DNA of 64,000 bases from Cloacimonetes bacterium UBA3541 (GTDB lineage Bacteria; Cloacimonadota; Cloacimonadia; Cloacimonadales; Cloacimonadaceae), in contig DFOM01000025.1 in assembly GCA_002376725.1 (NCBI GenBank), forward strand, positions 11,974 through 75,973, read 5' to 3'. The notes under the pieces were generated by a model. The model saw only the letters and a program-made list of their open reading frames with translations, was not told where the DNA came from and did no database searches. Position 1 is the stretch's first letter. Each line of letters opens with the position of its first letter. This document shows positions 16,961 through 25,694 of this stretch, piece after piece. The position numbers and the translations under genes were made by a program.

Positions 16961-18307
16961 ATGAATAAGCATATATTAGTAATTGCGCTCACTCTTATGC
17001 TGGCAACTTTTGTCTGGGCAGAGGATTGGCTTACCATTTATAACGATGACCTGTCACTGGTGCGTTCTAATTTTGAACTGGAATTAAAACAGGGTAAACA
17101 GGACTATAACTATACGGATATTACCTCTCGCATTGAAGCTCCTTCGGTAATAGTGCTTTCCAGGGATGGAAGTGTTAGAGTGACAGAACAGAATTATGAG
17201 TTTGACCTGGCAGGGAAAGCACAAATCCTGAATAAATATATTGATAAGAAAGTGGATTTATTTACAAAAGATAACAGTCATTTGACGGGCATCCTTAAAT
17301 TCTACGATGGTGCAAGTTTTGGCTTAATAGAAGAGGGAACTAACCGTCTGATATTAGCAGATAACGATCAAGTCCAGCTCATTCAGTTAGCAGAACTTCC
17401 TCCTAATTTTTACACCAGACCCACTTTACACTGGAATTTATTAGCCAATAAAGCTGGTAAACATCAACTACAATTAATGTACCTCACTGGAGGTCTGGGT
17501 TGGGATGTGACTTATAACTCTATCTGGGATGGTCATATTTTAGCTTTGAATTCCTGGGTAACGATTACTAATAATAGTGGAAAAGCATTCAATAATGTTC
17601 ATTTAAAACTAATCGCAGGAGATGTTAATAGAGTCCGTAAAGACTATTATGATATGGCAGGAAGAGGTTATGAAGTTATGTTAAAAACTGCTGAGCAAGC
17701 AGCTCCTACTTTTGAAGAAAAAGCATTTCACGATTTCCATATGTATACTTTGGATCAACCGGTTACCTTTGCTGATAAACAGACCAAACAAATGGAACTT
17801 TATCCTCAACAGAATGTAAATGCGACTCAGATTTATGAGTACAATACTTTTGCCAGTAGTGTGCTTAGCATTATTAAATTTAAAAACACGGAAGAAAATG
17901 GAATTGGAAAACCTCTCCCCAAGGGAACAATAAAGGTCTATAAAAAGGATGTAGACAATAACTTAGAATTCATTGGTGAAGACAGTATCAATCATACCAG
18001 TAAAAATGAGGAAGTGCGTATTAAGACCGGTACTGCCTTTGATCTGGTGGGGAAAACAATTATTAAAGACCAGAAGACGATAAGCCAGAAAGTCTCTCAA
18101 CGCACAATTCAAGTTACACTTAGAAACAATTCCGCAGAAAATAAAACTATTAATCTGATTCATTATTTAGGACCCAATGCCAAAATAATATCCGTAGAAA
18201 ATGCTCCTCAACCTTCTGTGGATGAATATAATAAAGCAACTTTTGAGATAAATATAGCTCCCAATCAGGAAATTATATTATCCTTTTTGGAGAGAACTGA
18301 ATATTGA
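16961..18307 (+). CDS. exported DUF4139-type protein
   Basis: 448 residues, signal peptide 1-20 (cleavage near VWAED). From ~155 on it follows the DUF4139 pattern: LxYLTGGLGWDVTYNSIWDG, LNSWVTITNNSGKAFNNVHLKLIAGDV, and the late ..KGTIKVYKKD...FIGED...TGTAFDLVG. Proteins of this kind are periplasmic or surface beta-rich proteins without known function. An AGGAGG site lies 7 bases before the ATG, and a TTGACC around 16884 with a TATTTG 17 bases later is a possible promoter. Likely transcribed alone or with hsp20, 29 bases downstream. Confidence 0.75.
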   Translation: MNKHILVIALTLMLATFVWAEDWLTIYNDDLSLVRSNFELELKQGKQDYNYTDITSRIEAPSVIVLSRDGSVRVTEQNYEFDLAGKAQILNKYIDKKVDLFTKDNSHLTGILKFYDGASFGLIEEGTNRLILADNDQVQLIQLAELPPNFYTRPTLHWNLLANKAGKHQLQLMYLTGGLGWDVTYNSIWDGHILALNSWVTITNNSGKAFNNVHLKLIAGDVNRVRKDYYDMAGRGYEVMLKTAEQAAPTFEEKAFHDFHMYTLDQPVTFADKQTKQMELYPQQNVNATQIYEYNTFASSVLSIIKFKNTEENGIGKPLPKGTIKVYKKDVDNNLEFIGEDSINHTSKNEEVRIKTGTAFDLVGKTIIKDQKTISQKVSQRTIQVTLRNNSAENKTINLIHYLGPNAKIISVENAPQPSVDEYNKATFEINIAPNQEIILSFLERTEY

Positions 18308-18336
18308 TTAATTTCTAAATTGTAGAGGATTTAACA

Positions 18337-18777
18337 ATGCAAGAACGCTGTTATAATAATTTAGGGAGTCTAAGAAGAGAGATGCTGAAGTTTCTTAGTG
18401 ATGCTTCTCTGCGTTCTCATGACCCCTTAACAATGGAGAATGCCATTGATGATATCTGGCATCCTAAATGTGATGTGTTCCAAACTGATGCTCAATGGAT
18501 AATTCTAGTAGAACTAGCCGGAGTAGAAAAGCAAAATATAAATATCTCACTGGCTGATGAATATATAAAAATTAGTGGTGAGCGGGACCTTCATCCAGAA
18601 AATGAACATGCCACCTACTACAGTATGGAGATAGAAACAGGTAGATTTGAAAGAATTATCTATTTCCCAGATATGACTCTGGATAAAGATAATCCTCAAG
18701 TGAACTATAGGGATGGCATATTGCAGATATCGTTTAAGATTGAAGCTACTATAGAAAGAATAATACCAATAGAATAA
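18337..18777 (+). CDS. small heat-shock protein, Hsp20/alpha-crystallin family
   Basis: 146 residues. Alpha-crystallin domain at ~42-135 with W-x-P-K-x-D-V-F, LVELAGVEKQNINISL, ISGERD and the closing V-x-Y-R-D-G-I-L-Q-I-S-F (family A-x-x-x-n-GvL form). ATP-independent holdase in the cytosol. The C-terminal tail ends IERIIPIE: the I-P-I is the I/V-x-I/V anchor used in oligomer assembly. No CIRCE operator was seen upstream. Confidence 0.92.
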   Translation: MQERCYNNLGSLRREMLKFLSDASLRSHDPLTMENAIDDIWHPKCDVFQTDAQWIILVELAGVEKQNINISLADEYIKISGERDLHPENEHATYYSMEIETGRFERIIYFPDMTLDKDNPQVNYRDGILQISFKIEATIERIIPIE

Positions 18778-18866
18778 GATTATTGGCTGGTATTTACTCT
18801 GATGAGAAAAAGATAGCAGTAAGTGTTATCTAACTGTAACGGAACTAAAATTAAGGGAATGGTTTA

Positions 18867-19781
18867 GTGCGAAAGAGGTTATACGGTGTTTTTATAATTG
18901 CCGGGATCTGTGTTCTAAGTGCTGAAACCAAAATTCAGTCTATATATTCAGAGGATTTATCTCCCACTGTTAATAAAATATATATAACTCTCTCTGATTC
19001 TTCTCAGTATAGTGTACATAAACTCAATGAGGGGAATGGCGTAAGAGTAATTTTAAACAATGTGGAAGGAAAAGTAAAGCCTTTGTATCCCAGGTTAAGT
19101 ACGGTACTGGATAAGATAACTTGCTATTCCGTAGCTAATAATGTAATTCTAGATATAAACACTATGGGAGATTATCCTGTAAATTCATATTTTGAATCAG
19201 GAAAAAATCTTATTACTTTAACTATTAACGCTGAAGGAGCAATAAAAGCTATGCCTTCAAAGTTTTTAAGCAAAGCAGAAAAGAGTATTGCAACCGAGAG
19301 GGTTTCTCAATCAGTTGTTAGACAGAAGATTATACCTAACTCCGAAAATTCTGATGCGGAGCTTGATTGCTATGCAGGAATAAATCCAGATATACAATCT
19401 TTGGATTCACTTAATAATAATATGCAGTTATCTACTATAGATACGGTAGCAATGCAATCTGAAATAGAGGGAAGTCATTCTACTTGCCCCATTAAAAGTA
19501 CCTGGGATCAATTAAAATACATTATTCTTTCAGTAATTGCAGTGGTATGTCTCTTCTTTCTTTTTAAATGTTTATTTAAAAAGAAAGCCCAGAACAAAGG
19601 GAAAGTGACAAAATCTGGTGAGGAGAATTCACTTCTTCTACCTCCTGAAACAGCTAAACTTATGATAGAAAAACTGCTGGATAAAGATTGGAAACCGGAA
19701 GAAATTGCGCGAGAATTGCATCTCAATCTAAAAGAAGTGAATAAAATAATCTCAGCCATAAAGAAGGAACAAAATGATTAA
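18867..19781 (+). CDS. membrane protein with outside AMIN-like domain and inside helix-turn-helix
   Basis: 304 residues from GTG at 18867 (AAGGGAA upstream). Signal peptide 1-19, then a beta domain at ~22-122 matching the AMIN fold (I-x-x-x-x-V-x-I-x-L...V-x-V-I-L-x-x-V-x-G...V-x-L-D-I), a low-complexity linker, one membrane helix at ~217-234, a Lys-rich stop-transfer stretch and a C-terminal helix-turn-helix (~272-302: WKPEEIARELHLNLKEVNKII). That last motif is like the DUF2802/DUF6115 EIA-x-x-L-x-x-x-x-x-E-V ending of some membrane proteins and like sigma region 4. Topology puts AMIN in the periplasm and the HTH in the cytosol. Function not known. It overlaps the Wzi-like gene by 8 bases. 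Confidence 0.7.
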   Translation: MRKRLYGVFIIAGICVLSAETKIQSIYSEDLSPTVNKIYITLSDSSQYSVHKLNEGNGVRVILNNVEGKVKPLYPRLSTVLDKITCYSVANNVILDINTMGDYPVNSYFESGKNLITLTINAEGAIKAMPSKFLSKAEKSIATERVSQSVVRQKIIPNSENSDAELDCYAGINPDIQSLDSLNNNMQLSTIDTVAMQSEIEGSHSTCPIKSTWDQLKYIILSVIAVVCLFFLFKCLFKKKAQNKGKVTKSGEENSLLLPPETAKLMIEKLLDKDWKPEEIARELHLNLKEVNKIISAIKKEQND

Positions 19782-21306
19782 GATACAAGCCGGGAGGAAA
19801 ATTGCAGGGATTTTTGTTTTTTTAGCTGTGATTTCAATCTGCAACGCCTATTCCTTCTGGGAAGATTCTGATCTCATACCTGAAGTTAGAACTGAGGTCT
19901 ACAACAGCATCTTATCTATTAATGATACCTACCATTCAGATCCTCACAAGATTAAAAAACTAGGAGTGAATCATCCTTTTCAGACCCTGCGTAAATTTAG
20001 GAGATGTACACGCGAAGCTTTTCTGCCCGGTGAAAAAGCCCATTCTTTTGTTCAGTATGCCTATGCAGATTCTGAGCTTTACTATTCTATGGATATAAAT
20101 TTTACTGCTGGTTATGACCAGCGTTCGGATGATCCTGGAGATTATGGTTTCTTCTATAAGGGTTTGAGATTCAATTCCCAATGCAATGACCGTTTCAGAG
20201 TGCGAGGAAACTGGTGGAATGGTGCTTTTCATGGTTCCAGACGATATTGGGAACATTCTCCTTTGATTGATGGTTATAACAATCAGAATCCGGATAAGAA
20301 TCTGCTGGATAATATGAATGGTGACATCAGCTACAATAATAAATATTTCAATGCTGCTCTAGGCAGAGGAAGATTCCAGATAGGAAACTCTGTCTCTGGT
20401 TCTATGATTCTATCCGATAAAGTTAACGAATATGATTATCTGCTCCTGGAACAAAGAGTAGGGAAATTTAGCTTCTCTTTGCTTAACTCTGTTTTGAAAC
20501 CTGATAGCACTATAACTCCTGATACTGACAAATATCCGGATAAATTCTTGGCTCTTCATCAGATGATGTATAAACCCCGAGAAGAGCTAGAATTATTCGT
20601 TGGTGAAACGGTGGTTTATGGTAGCCACTATGATCTCAGTTATATGCTCCCTTTCTATTTTTGGAGAATAGGAAAGTATGGTATGAGAGATCAAGATAAT
20701 CTTATGATTTATGGGGGAGCAAATTACTATCCTACTTCTAATCTTATCCTTTATTTAAATATAGCTATAGATGAACTTACTTACAATAAAATCTTTACTA
20801 ATTGGTGGGGAAATAAATACGGAATTCAAACCGGAGTATCCATCAAGATGCCAGAATTTGCTCTCCTTGAGAATGAAAGCCCTAGAATTACGGTAGAAGC
20901 TACAGCTATTCGTCCCTGGACCTATACTCATTATGCTAATGTCTCTATGTATTCTAATGAGCGTAAGCCATTAGGCTATTCTAAAGGGTCTAATTTAGTT
21001 GATTTGACTGCGGAATTAAATCTTCCCTTACCCTGGGAAATGAGATGGGATAGTCAGTTTTCTTGCACCTGGCAAGGAAGTGTGGGCAATGATTGGCGTT
21101 TGAATTATCATACTTACTTTCCACCGGAAATAGTTAATTCCGCAGAAGCATTCTGGTTAGAAGGTGAAGTGAGCTTTATTCCTGCTTTAACTAACACTTT
21201 TCATCTGGATTTTATGGCACATCATAGCTTTATCTTAGGTCATACTTCCATCTTTGGAAAAGACTCGCGTCATCAATTTTTTCTTAGCTGGCAGTTCTTT
21301 TATTAA
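19774..21306 (+). CDS. capsule-assembly Wzi-like outer-membrane barrel
   Basis: 510 residues with N-terminal signal (~8-26, ending SICNAYS). Long alternating aromatic-rich beta strands, and the block LNLxL-like 'LYLNIAIDELTYNKIFTNWWGNKYGIQTG' resembles the late part of Wzi-type proteins (f-x-g-D-D, n-K-x-g-x-x-x-G). Wzi members hold capsule or exopolysaccharide at the outer membrane. Overlaps the AMIN-HTH gene upstream and precedes a small membrane gene by 2 bases. The family call is tentative; an outer-membrane barrel is more certain. Confidence 0.6.
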   Translation: MIKIQAGRKIAGIFVFLAVISICNAYSFWEDSDLIPEVRTEVYNSILSINDTYHSDPHKIKKLGVNHPFQTLRKFRRCTREAFLPGEKAHSFVQYAYADSELYYSMDINFTAGYDQRSDDPGDYGFFYKGLRFNSQCNDRFRVRGNWWNGAFHGSRRYWEHSPLIDGYNNQNPDKNLLDNMNGDISYNNKYFNAALGRGRFQIGNSVSGSMILSDKVNEYDYLLLEQRVGKFSFSLLNSVLKPDSTITPDTDKYPDKFLALHQMMYKPREELELFVGETVVYGSHYDLSYMLPFYFWRIGKYGMRDQDNLMIYGGANYYPTSNLILYLNIAIDELTYNKIFTNWWGNKYGIQTGVSIKMPEFALLENESPRITVEATAIRPWTYTHYANVSMYSNERKPLGYSKGSNLVDLTAELNLPLPWEMRWDSQFSCTWQGSVGNDWRLNYHTYFPPEIVNSAEAFWLEGEVSFIPALTNTFHLDFMAHHSFILGHTSIFGKDSRHQFFLSWQFFY

Positions 21307-21308
21307 TT

Positions 21309-21728
21309 ATGCCTATCGTAGACCGTCTGGAATACCCAAAGAAATATAAATTGAGCAGCGCTATATTACTTATAGCTGTGCTTATTGCTATTGTCGCTAT
21401 TCTTTATCAACAATGCAGTAATAAAGCCGTGGCAAAACAGATAGTGATACATAGTATAGGCTTTGATGAGTATGATAGAAATTATATGCGGGTAGGCTAC
21501 GAGATTGAAAATACGGGGAAAAAGGACCGACAGATAGCACTTTTAATTAGAGTATATGATAAAGAAGGAGGAGAGATAGCCAGTATCTTCTTTAAGACCG
21601 ATATTAAAGCAAATACCAGAGAGTATCAAAGTAAAGTAATAGATGAGCTGAACCGTCCATTGAAAAAGGGTGAGAAACCCTATCGGGCGACGATTGAACT
21701 TCGGCAGCTGGAATTTATGCATTATTAA
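21309..21728 (+). CDS. small membrane-anchored protein, FxLYD-like
   Basis: 139 residues: short cytoplasmic start, membrane helix at ~17-36, then an Ig-like periplasmic domain with V-G-Y-E-I-E-N-T-G-K-K-D-R-Q-I and ..YDKEGGEIAS.., a pattern of FxLYD/DUF3426-type domains that sit on envelope proteins. No precise family recognised. Last gene of the run from 18867, followed by a weak hairpin. Confidence 0.65.
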   Translation: MPIVDRLEYPKKYKLSSAILLIAVLIAIVAILYQQCSNKAVAKQIVIHSIGFDEYDRNYMRVGYEIENTGKKDRQIALLIRVYDKEGGEIASIFFKTDIKANTREYQSKVIDELNRPLKKGEKPYRATIELRQLEFMHY

Positions 21729-21745
21729 CCTATTAGGTTATTTTT
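21727..21745 (+). terminator. weak intrinsic terminator
   Basis: AACCT-ATT-AGGTT (5-pair stem) followed by ATTTTT directly after the stop of the small membrane protein. Confidence 0.35.
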
Positions 21746-21747
21746 AC

Positions 21748-21776
21748 TTGACATAAACCTAAGCTATTATTTTAAA
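21748..21776 (+). promoter_or_regulatory. candidate promoter of the HU gene
   Basis: TTGACA at 21748-21753, 17-base spacer, TTTAAA at 21771-21776; the -10 is poor. It lies 60 bases upstream of the HU ATG. Confidence 0.4.
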
Positions 21777-21835
21777 GATTAATAATTGAATTTTTAAGAT
21801 TCTTATCCGACGAAAAAAAACAAAGGAGAAAAAAG

Positions 21836-22126
21836 ATGACAAAAGCAGATCTAGTAAAAATCATTTCCGAAAATACCGGTATTATCCGCAAAGATGTTGC
21901 AATAGTCGTAGATGCCTTTTTACAGGCAATAAAGGATAGCTTGAGCCAGGGAAATCATATTGAAATCCGAGGCTTTGGAACTTTTAAGCTGAAAACCCGT
22001 AAACCCCGTGTAGGACGCAATCCTAAGACTGCACAAAGAGTACCTGTTCCTGCTCGTACAGTTCCTACCTTCAAGTTTTCCCGTGAATTCAAAAATTCCG
22101 TTAGCAATGTAAAGATTGACGAGTAG
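21836..22126 (+). CDS. HU/IHF-family DNA-binding protein
   Basis: 96 residues, normal length. Starts MTKADLVKIISENTG; the family signature is complete: IEIRGFGTFKLKTRKPRVGRNPKT (the G-F-G-x-F and the R-x-x-R-N-P of the beta-arm with its intercalating Pro), closing with VPTFKFSREFK. Histone-like protein of the nucleoid. Ribosome site AAGGAG 8 bases before the ATG. A very small basic ribosomal-type gene follows 11 bases later and a strong terminator closes the pair. Confidence 0.96.
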   Translation: MTKADLVKIISENTGIIRKDVAIVVDAFLQAIKDSLSQGNHIEIRGFGTFKLKTRKPRVGRNPKTAQRVPVPARTVPTFKFSREFKNSVSNVKIDE

Positions 22127-22137
22127 AGTGTAAATAT

Positions 22138-22227
22138 ATGCCTTGCGGAAGGAAAAGAAAACGTCATAAAATTGCAACTCATAAGCGAAAAAAACGTCTA
22201 CGTAAAAATCGTCATAAGAAAAAATAA
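22138..22227 (+). CDS. 29-residue basic protein, AURKAIP1/COX24-domain (small ribosomal protein type)
   Basis: ATG at 22138, stop at 22225-22227. The product is almost all Lys/Arg/His: it begins MPCGRKRKRHKIATHKR and ends KNRHKKK. This is the pattern of the tiny AURKAIP1/COX24 (DUF1713) proteins found in Bacteroidota and relatives, related to the mitochondrial small-subunit protein mS38, hence probably bound to the 30S subunit. It lies between HU and a strong intrinsic terminator, so expression with HU is likely. No clear ribosome site (GAGTGTAAAT) precedes it. Usually missed by gene callers because of its size. Confidence 0.85.
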   Translation: MPCGRKRKRHKIATHKRKKRLRKNRHKKK

Positions 22228-22231
22228 AAAT

Positions 22232-22255
22232 AACCACCCCGCAGGGTGGTTTTTT
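22232..22255 (+). terminator. strong intrinsic terminator after HU and the small basic protein
   Basis: AACCACCC - CGCA - GGGTGGTT: perfect 8-pair GC-rich stem with a 4-base loop, followed by a run of T. Confidence 0.93.
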
Positions 22256-22280
22256 AATCTAAAATTAGTATTAATTATAT

Positions 22281-23429
22281 ATGGATAATCAGTTCTGGGA
22301 AAATATAGCTGTAGAATTGAAGACTATTCTGGGAGGCGAGTTCTCTTCTCATAAGGAGTTCCCTTATTTCTATACCAAATCTTATTATCCCACAAATTCT
22401 CCTATTGATGGATTGCCCATTCTTTCTCAAATTATTCCAGAAGTGCTACTTAAATGGGCACAAATGGATAGCAACAGTCAATGGAATCCAGAGGACTTTC
22501 TGTTTCTGGATTTAGAGACTACAGGTTTAGGACATAATCAAACTCTTGCCTTTCTCATTGGACTGGGATATTATAAGGAAGACCAGCTGATAGTGGAACA
22601 GATTTTTCTTCCTGTACCGGAAGCTGAAGTTAATTCCTTTGATCGTTTAGCTGAATTGCTTGCTGATAAAGCCGTTCTTATCACTTTTAATGGCAAAACC
22701 TTTGATATCCCTATCCTGGAAACACGGTTACTTTATAATCGCATCTGGCTTGATCTACGAGAAAAAGAACATATTGACTTGCTCCAATTAGCCAGAAGAT
22801 TGTGGAAAAATAAGTTGCCTTCCTGTGCCCTGGAAACTTTAGAATTCTATCTTATGGGGAGAATCAGAGAAGATGAATGGGATATTGACAGTGAACTTAT
22901 CCCTCAAACCTATTTTCAGTACCTTCTAACGGGAGATCCAAAAGCACTAAAAAAAGTCTTTATACATAATAAACTTGATATACTCCATACAGCTGCACTT
23001 TTTACCCTTATCTGTAATACCATTGATTATCCACCAGTGGCAGGTTTTGACCATAGAATAGATTATTATGCTCTGGCACAGCTATATCTTAAGCAAGGAG
23101 ATGTAGAGATTGCCAAGAATATATTGTCCGACCTTCTTGCTCAAAATTACTTAACTGCCGATGGTGTCTGTACTCTAGGATTGTTATGTAAACGGGAAGG
23201 GAATATAATAGAAGCGGAAAAATATTTTGCTATGGCTACGGATTTACTGCATCCAGAAGGGATGCTGGAGTATGCAAAACTATTGGAAAAAAGAAAAGCC
23301 TATACTCAAGCTCTAGAAGTAGCCTTGAAATTATTACACTGGCATCTAAGCCGTCCTCTGGTTAATAGTAAAAAAATTATGGAATTAGAAAAAAGAGTTA
23401 ATCGCCTCCAGAGTAAAATTGGAGAGTAA
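22281..23429 (+). CDS. YprB-like ribonuclease-H-fold nuclease with TPR tail
   Basis: 382 residues. Residues ~72-240 form an RNase H-like/DnaQ exonuclease domain of the YprB type (RNase_H_2): FLFLDLETTGLG (D-x-E), LITFNGKTFDIPIL, and later FIHNKLDILHTAAL (N-K-x-D) supply the acidic catalytic residues. Residues ~250-370 are tetratricopeptide-like helices, as in the Bacillus YprB. YprB-type proteins are predicted 3'-5' exonucleases; substrate unknown. Has its own transcript after the preceding terminator. Confidence 0.85.
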   Translation: MDNQFWENIAVELKTILGGEFSSHKEFPYFYTKSYYPTNSPIDGLPILSQIIPEVLLKWAQMDSNSQWNPEDFLFLDLETTGLGHNQTLAFLIGLGYYKEDQLIVEQIFLPVPEAEVNSFDRLAELLADKAVLITFNGKTFDIPILETRLLYNRIWLDLREKEHIDLLQLARRLWKNKLPSCALETLEFYLMGRIREDEWDIDSELIPQTYFQYLLTGDPKALKKVFIHNKLDILHTAALFTLICNTIDYPPVAGFDHRIDYYALAQLYLKQGDVEIAKNILSDLLAQNYLTADGVCTLGLLCKREGNIIEAEKYFAMATDLLHPEGMLEYAKLLEKRKAYTQALEVALKLLHWHLSRPLVNSKKIMELEKRVNRLQSKIGE

Positions 23430-23587
23430 AGTTCATCCCCGAGATAACAATTATCCTATTTAAAGATGTCCCTATCTTGGGCACCATTATAACTTACTAT
23501 TAAAATTCAATTCCTGAATCAACGCTAAATATCTATTACCATTATTTATAATATATAAAATTTATAGGTAATCATATTTATAAACTG

Positions 23588-23632
23588 AAAACCTAAGCTA
23601 AATATTTATAACTAATTGATATATTAGGTTTT
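23588..23632. repeat. 9-base inverted repeat
   Basis: AAAACCTAA (23588-23596) and TTAGGTTTT (23624-23632), perfect, 27-base loop. Confidence 0.55.
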
Positions 23633-23664
23633 ATATCAAAAACTTGTTTATAAACTCCTACTTG

Positions 23665-23707
23665 ACTCTCTCTTAACACTTTACAGGCAAAAGAGACAAG
23701 AGAGAGT
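23665..23707. repeat. 10-base inverted repeat
   Basis: ACTCTCTCTT (23665-23674) and AAGAGAGAGT (23698-23707), perfect, 23-base loop. Its right half is part of the repeat copy at 23681-23715. Confidence 0.6.
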
Positions 23708-23715
23708 AAGGATGA
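23681..23715 (-). repeat. short intergenic repeat, copy B (inverted)
   Basis: The reverse complement matches 1393-1428: the shared core is CTCTCTCTTGTCTCTTTT, flanked on both sides by similar TTCATC and TGC..GTAA bases. Confidence 0.55.
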
Positions 23716-24037
23716 AAATTAGATATTAGTAAGGATGTTAATAAGCTAGTATGATTAGAGACAAAAATAATAGATAATGGTATAATAGATAGAAGATAAG
23801 AGAGATATGAAGGGGAATCCGGATTAAATATTTTCGCCAAGTTGCTTAATACTTAATATAATTAAAGAGAATTTAATTTTTATAAATACTAATTATTCTT
23901 TGGTTTGGGTGAGGAATAAAGCTTTATTAAGGGACAGGATAGTACAAATTTTGATATCCATTAGCTGTTTAGTAGGCAGGTAGCAGGGAAATTAGTAATT
24001 AAAATCAGTTTATAAAATTCAGATATAGGAACGGGAG

Positions 24038-25462
24038 TTATCTGTTTATAAGCCATTTTTGCACTCGGTCTTTGATTCTTGCTTTCTGTTCTTCAGTTAG
24101 CTTATCTTCCAGCAAAACCCGGTTTTCTGCAGCGGTTTTATTGCCATTAGCTGCCGCTAAAGAGAACCAGAAGTAAGCTTCCTCAAAGTCCTTTTCAATT
24201 CCTTCTCCATTAGCATAACAAACTCCTAAATTACATTGAGCTTGAGCGTGACCCTGTTGAGCGGCTAGACGATACCATTTAACTGCCTCATTAAAGTCCT
24301 TTGTTACTCCGATACCGAATTTGTAGCAAACGCCAAGATTATACTGTGCTCTGGGTTCTCCCTGTTCAGCTGCTAACATATACCAGCGTACTGCTTCTTT
24401 TTCATCTTTTTCTACGCCCCGACCATTTTTGTAACAGACTCCTAAACTGTATTGAGCCTGGGCATTTCCCTGTTCTGCAGCCATTAACCACCAGCGAACT
24501 GCTTCTTTATAATCCTGAGGAACTCCATCCCCTTGGTAATATTTCATTCCCCATTCATACATTTCATCAGCTGCTGTAGGATATTTGGGAACTTTAGGTA
24601 AAGGTTCAGCTGGTTTTAGAAGCTCTTTGCTATCTGGTTTTTTTGCAGTAGTAAGAGCAGGTGTTATGGCGCTTTCCAGAGACTCTTCCGGATATTCTTC
24701 TTTATGAGAATTTAATTCTGCCGTAGAAATGGGAGGAGGAATAATAGTTTCAGGTTTGGCATAATAGATTCCACTTTTTTTGAGCTGTGGGATTTCCATT
24801 AAGTTGCCTCTAGTCTTTTGTTCATATTCACGGGATAATTGATACCATTTTTCTGCTTCAGATTGGTCTTTAGATATTCCCAGTCCGCGTTCATAGCATA
24901 CGCCAAGATTATACATAGCATCACTATTTCCCTGTTCTGCAGCTCTCAGCCAGCAGGAAACTGCTTGATAATAATTATGCTCAATTCCTTCTCCGGTAAA
25001 ATATTTAAAACCTAGATTGTTTAGAGCATAGGCATTTCCCTGATTAGCTGCTTTTTGATACCACTGAGCTGCTTCAGTTTTGTTTTCTGCAATTCCATAA
25101 CCATTATCCAGACACCAGCCATATAAATATTGAGCATCTGGATTCCCCTGACGTGCAGCAATCCGCCACCAGCGTGCTGCTTCAACAGCATTTTTCTCAA
25201 TTCCTTCGCCTCTAAAATAACACCAACCCAAATCACATTGGGCAGCAGAATTTCCGTTATCCGCAGCTAAGGCTAGCCATTTTACAGCTTCTTGCAAATT
25301 GCGAGGAACTATCTTTCCCTCATAATAGATTCTACCCAGCTCATATTGAGCATCAGTATTTCCATTTTTAGCAGCGAAGAATAAATTATCTATGTAACTA
25401 CTCTGGGCATAAAGAGTTAGACATAATAGTAGAGCGATAGCCACTAATATAAATTTATGCAT
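24038..25462 (-). CDS. exported Sel1-repeat protein
   Basis: 474 residues, signal peptide 1-19. Nine Sel1-type repeats of 36 residues (A-x-x-x-L-G-x-x-Y-x-x-G-x-G-V-x-K-D-x-x-E-A-x-x-W-x-x-x-A-A-x-x-G): five at ~35-215 and four at ~300-450, split by a Pro/Ser/Glu-rich linker (~225-295). Sel1 arrays form superhelical protein-binding scaffolds; many contain a conserved Cys pair position here (LGVCYK). Partner unknown. GAGGAGG ribosome site and a good promoter precede it; it seems to be a single-gene unit. Confidence 0.92.
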   Translation of the reverse strand: MHKFILVAIALLLCLTLYAQSSYIDNLFFAAKNGNTDAQYELGRIYYEGKIVPRNLQEAVKWLALAADNGNSAAQCDLGWCYFRGEGIEKNAVEAARWWRIAARQGNPDAQYLYGWCLDNGYGIAENKTEAAQWYQKAANQGNAYALNNLGFKYFTGEGIEHNYYQAVSCWLRAAEQGNSDAMYNLGVCYERGLGISKDQSEAEKWYQLSREYEQKTRGNLMEIPQLKKSGIYYAKPETIIPPPISTAELNSHKEEYPEESLESAITPALTTAKKPDSKELLKPAEPLPKVPKYPTAADEMYEWGMKYYQGDGVPQDYKEAVRWWLMAAEQGNAQAQYSLGVCYKNGRGVEKDEKEAVRWYMLAAEQGEPRAQYNLGVCYKFGIGVTKDFNEAVKWYRLAAQQGHAQAQCNLGVCYANGEGIEKDFEEAYFWFSLAAANGNKTAAENRVLLEDKLTEEQKARIKDRVQKWLINR

Positions 25463-25489
25463 CTGGATACCTCCTCATCTCAACTAAGT

Positions 25490-25518
25490 TTGTTATTATA
25501 AATAAAACATTTTGTCAA
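25490..25518 (-). promoter_or_regulatory. sigma70-type promoter of the Sel1-repeat gene
   Basis: Reverse strand TTGACA (25513-25518), 17-base spacer, TAACAA (25490-25495), 28 bases from the start codon. Confidence 0.65.
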
Positions 25519-25694
25519 GAGAGAACATAATATCAGTTGGAATCTATTTCACAACCGAAAATCTTAAAACTAGGGGATTTATTACTATGTCAAAGTTAAT
25601 AGTTAAGGCAACTCTATAGAAGTTTTTTATCTAATTTCTTTCAGAAAGTTATATTAGCTTGTCCAATAACTAACATCAAGTTAAAGATATCCTC

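Larger units (their letters stand above)
23430..24037. other. gene-free stretch rich in inverted repeats
   Basis: About 610 AT-rich bases between convergent genes. Inverted pairs: CCCGAGATA/TATCTTGGG near 23438-23480 (one G-T), AAAACCTAA/TTAGGTTTT at 23588-23632, and ACTCTCTCTT/AAGAGAGAGT at 23665-23707; the last overlaps a repeat shared with 1393-1428. No gene or clear remnant seen. Confidence 0.55.

Noticed and set aside
23430..24037. CRISPR-like array suspected from repeated inverted motifs
   Set aside because: No direct repeats with regular spacers; only isolated inverted pairs.
24038..25462. Sel1-repeat protein as a host-directed effector
   Set aside because: Repeats are common scaffolds in free-living bacteria; nothing else in the window supports an effector role.
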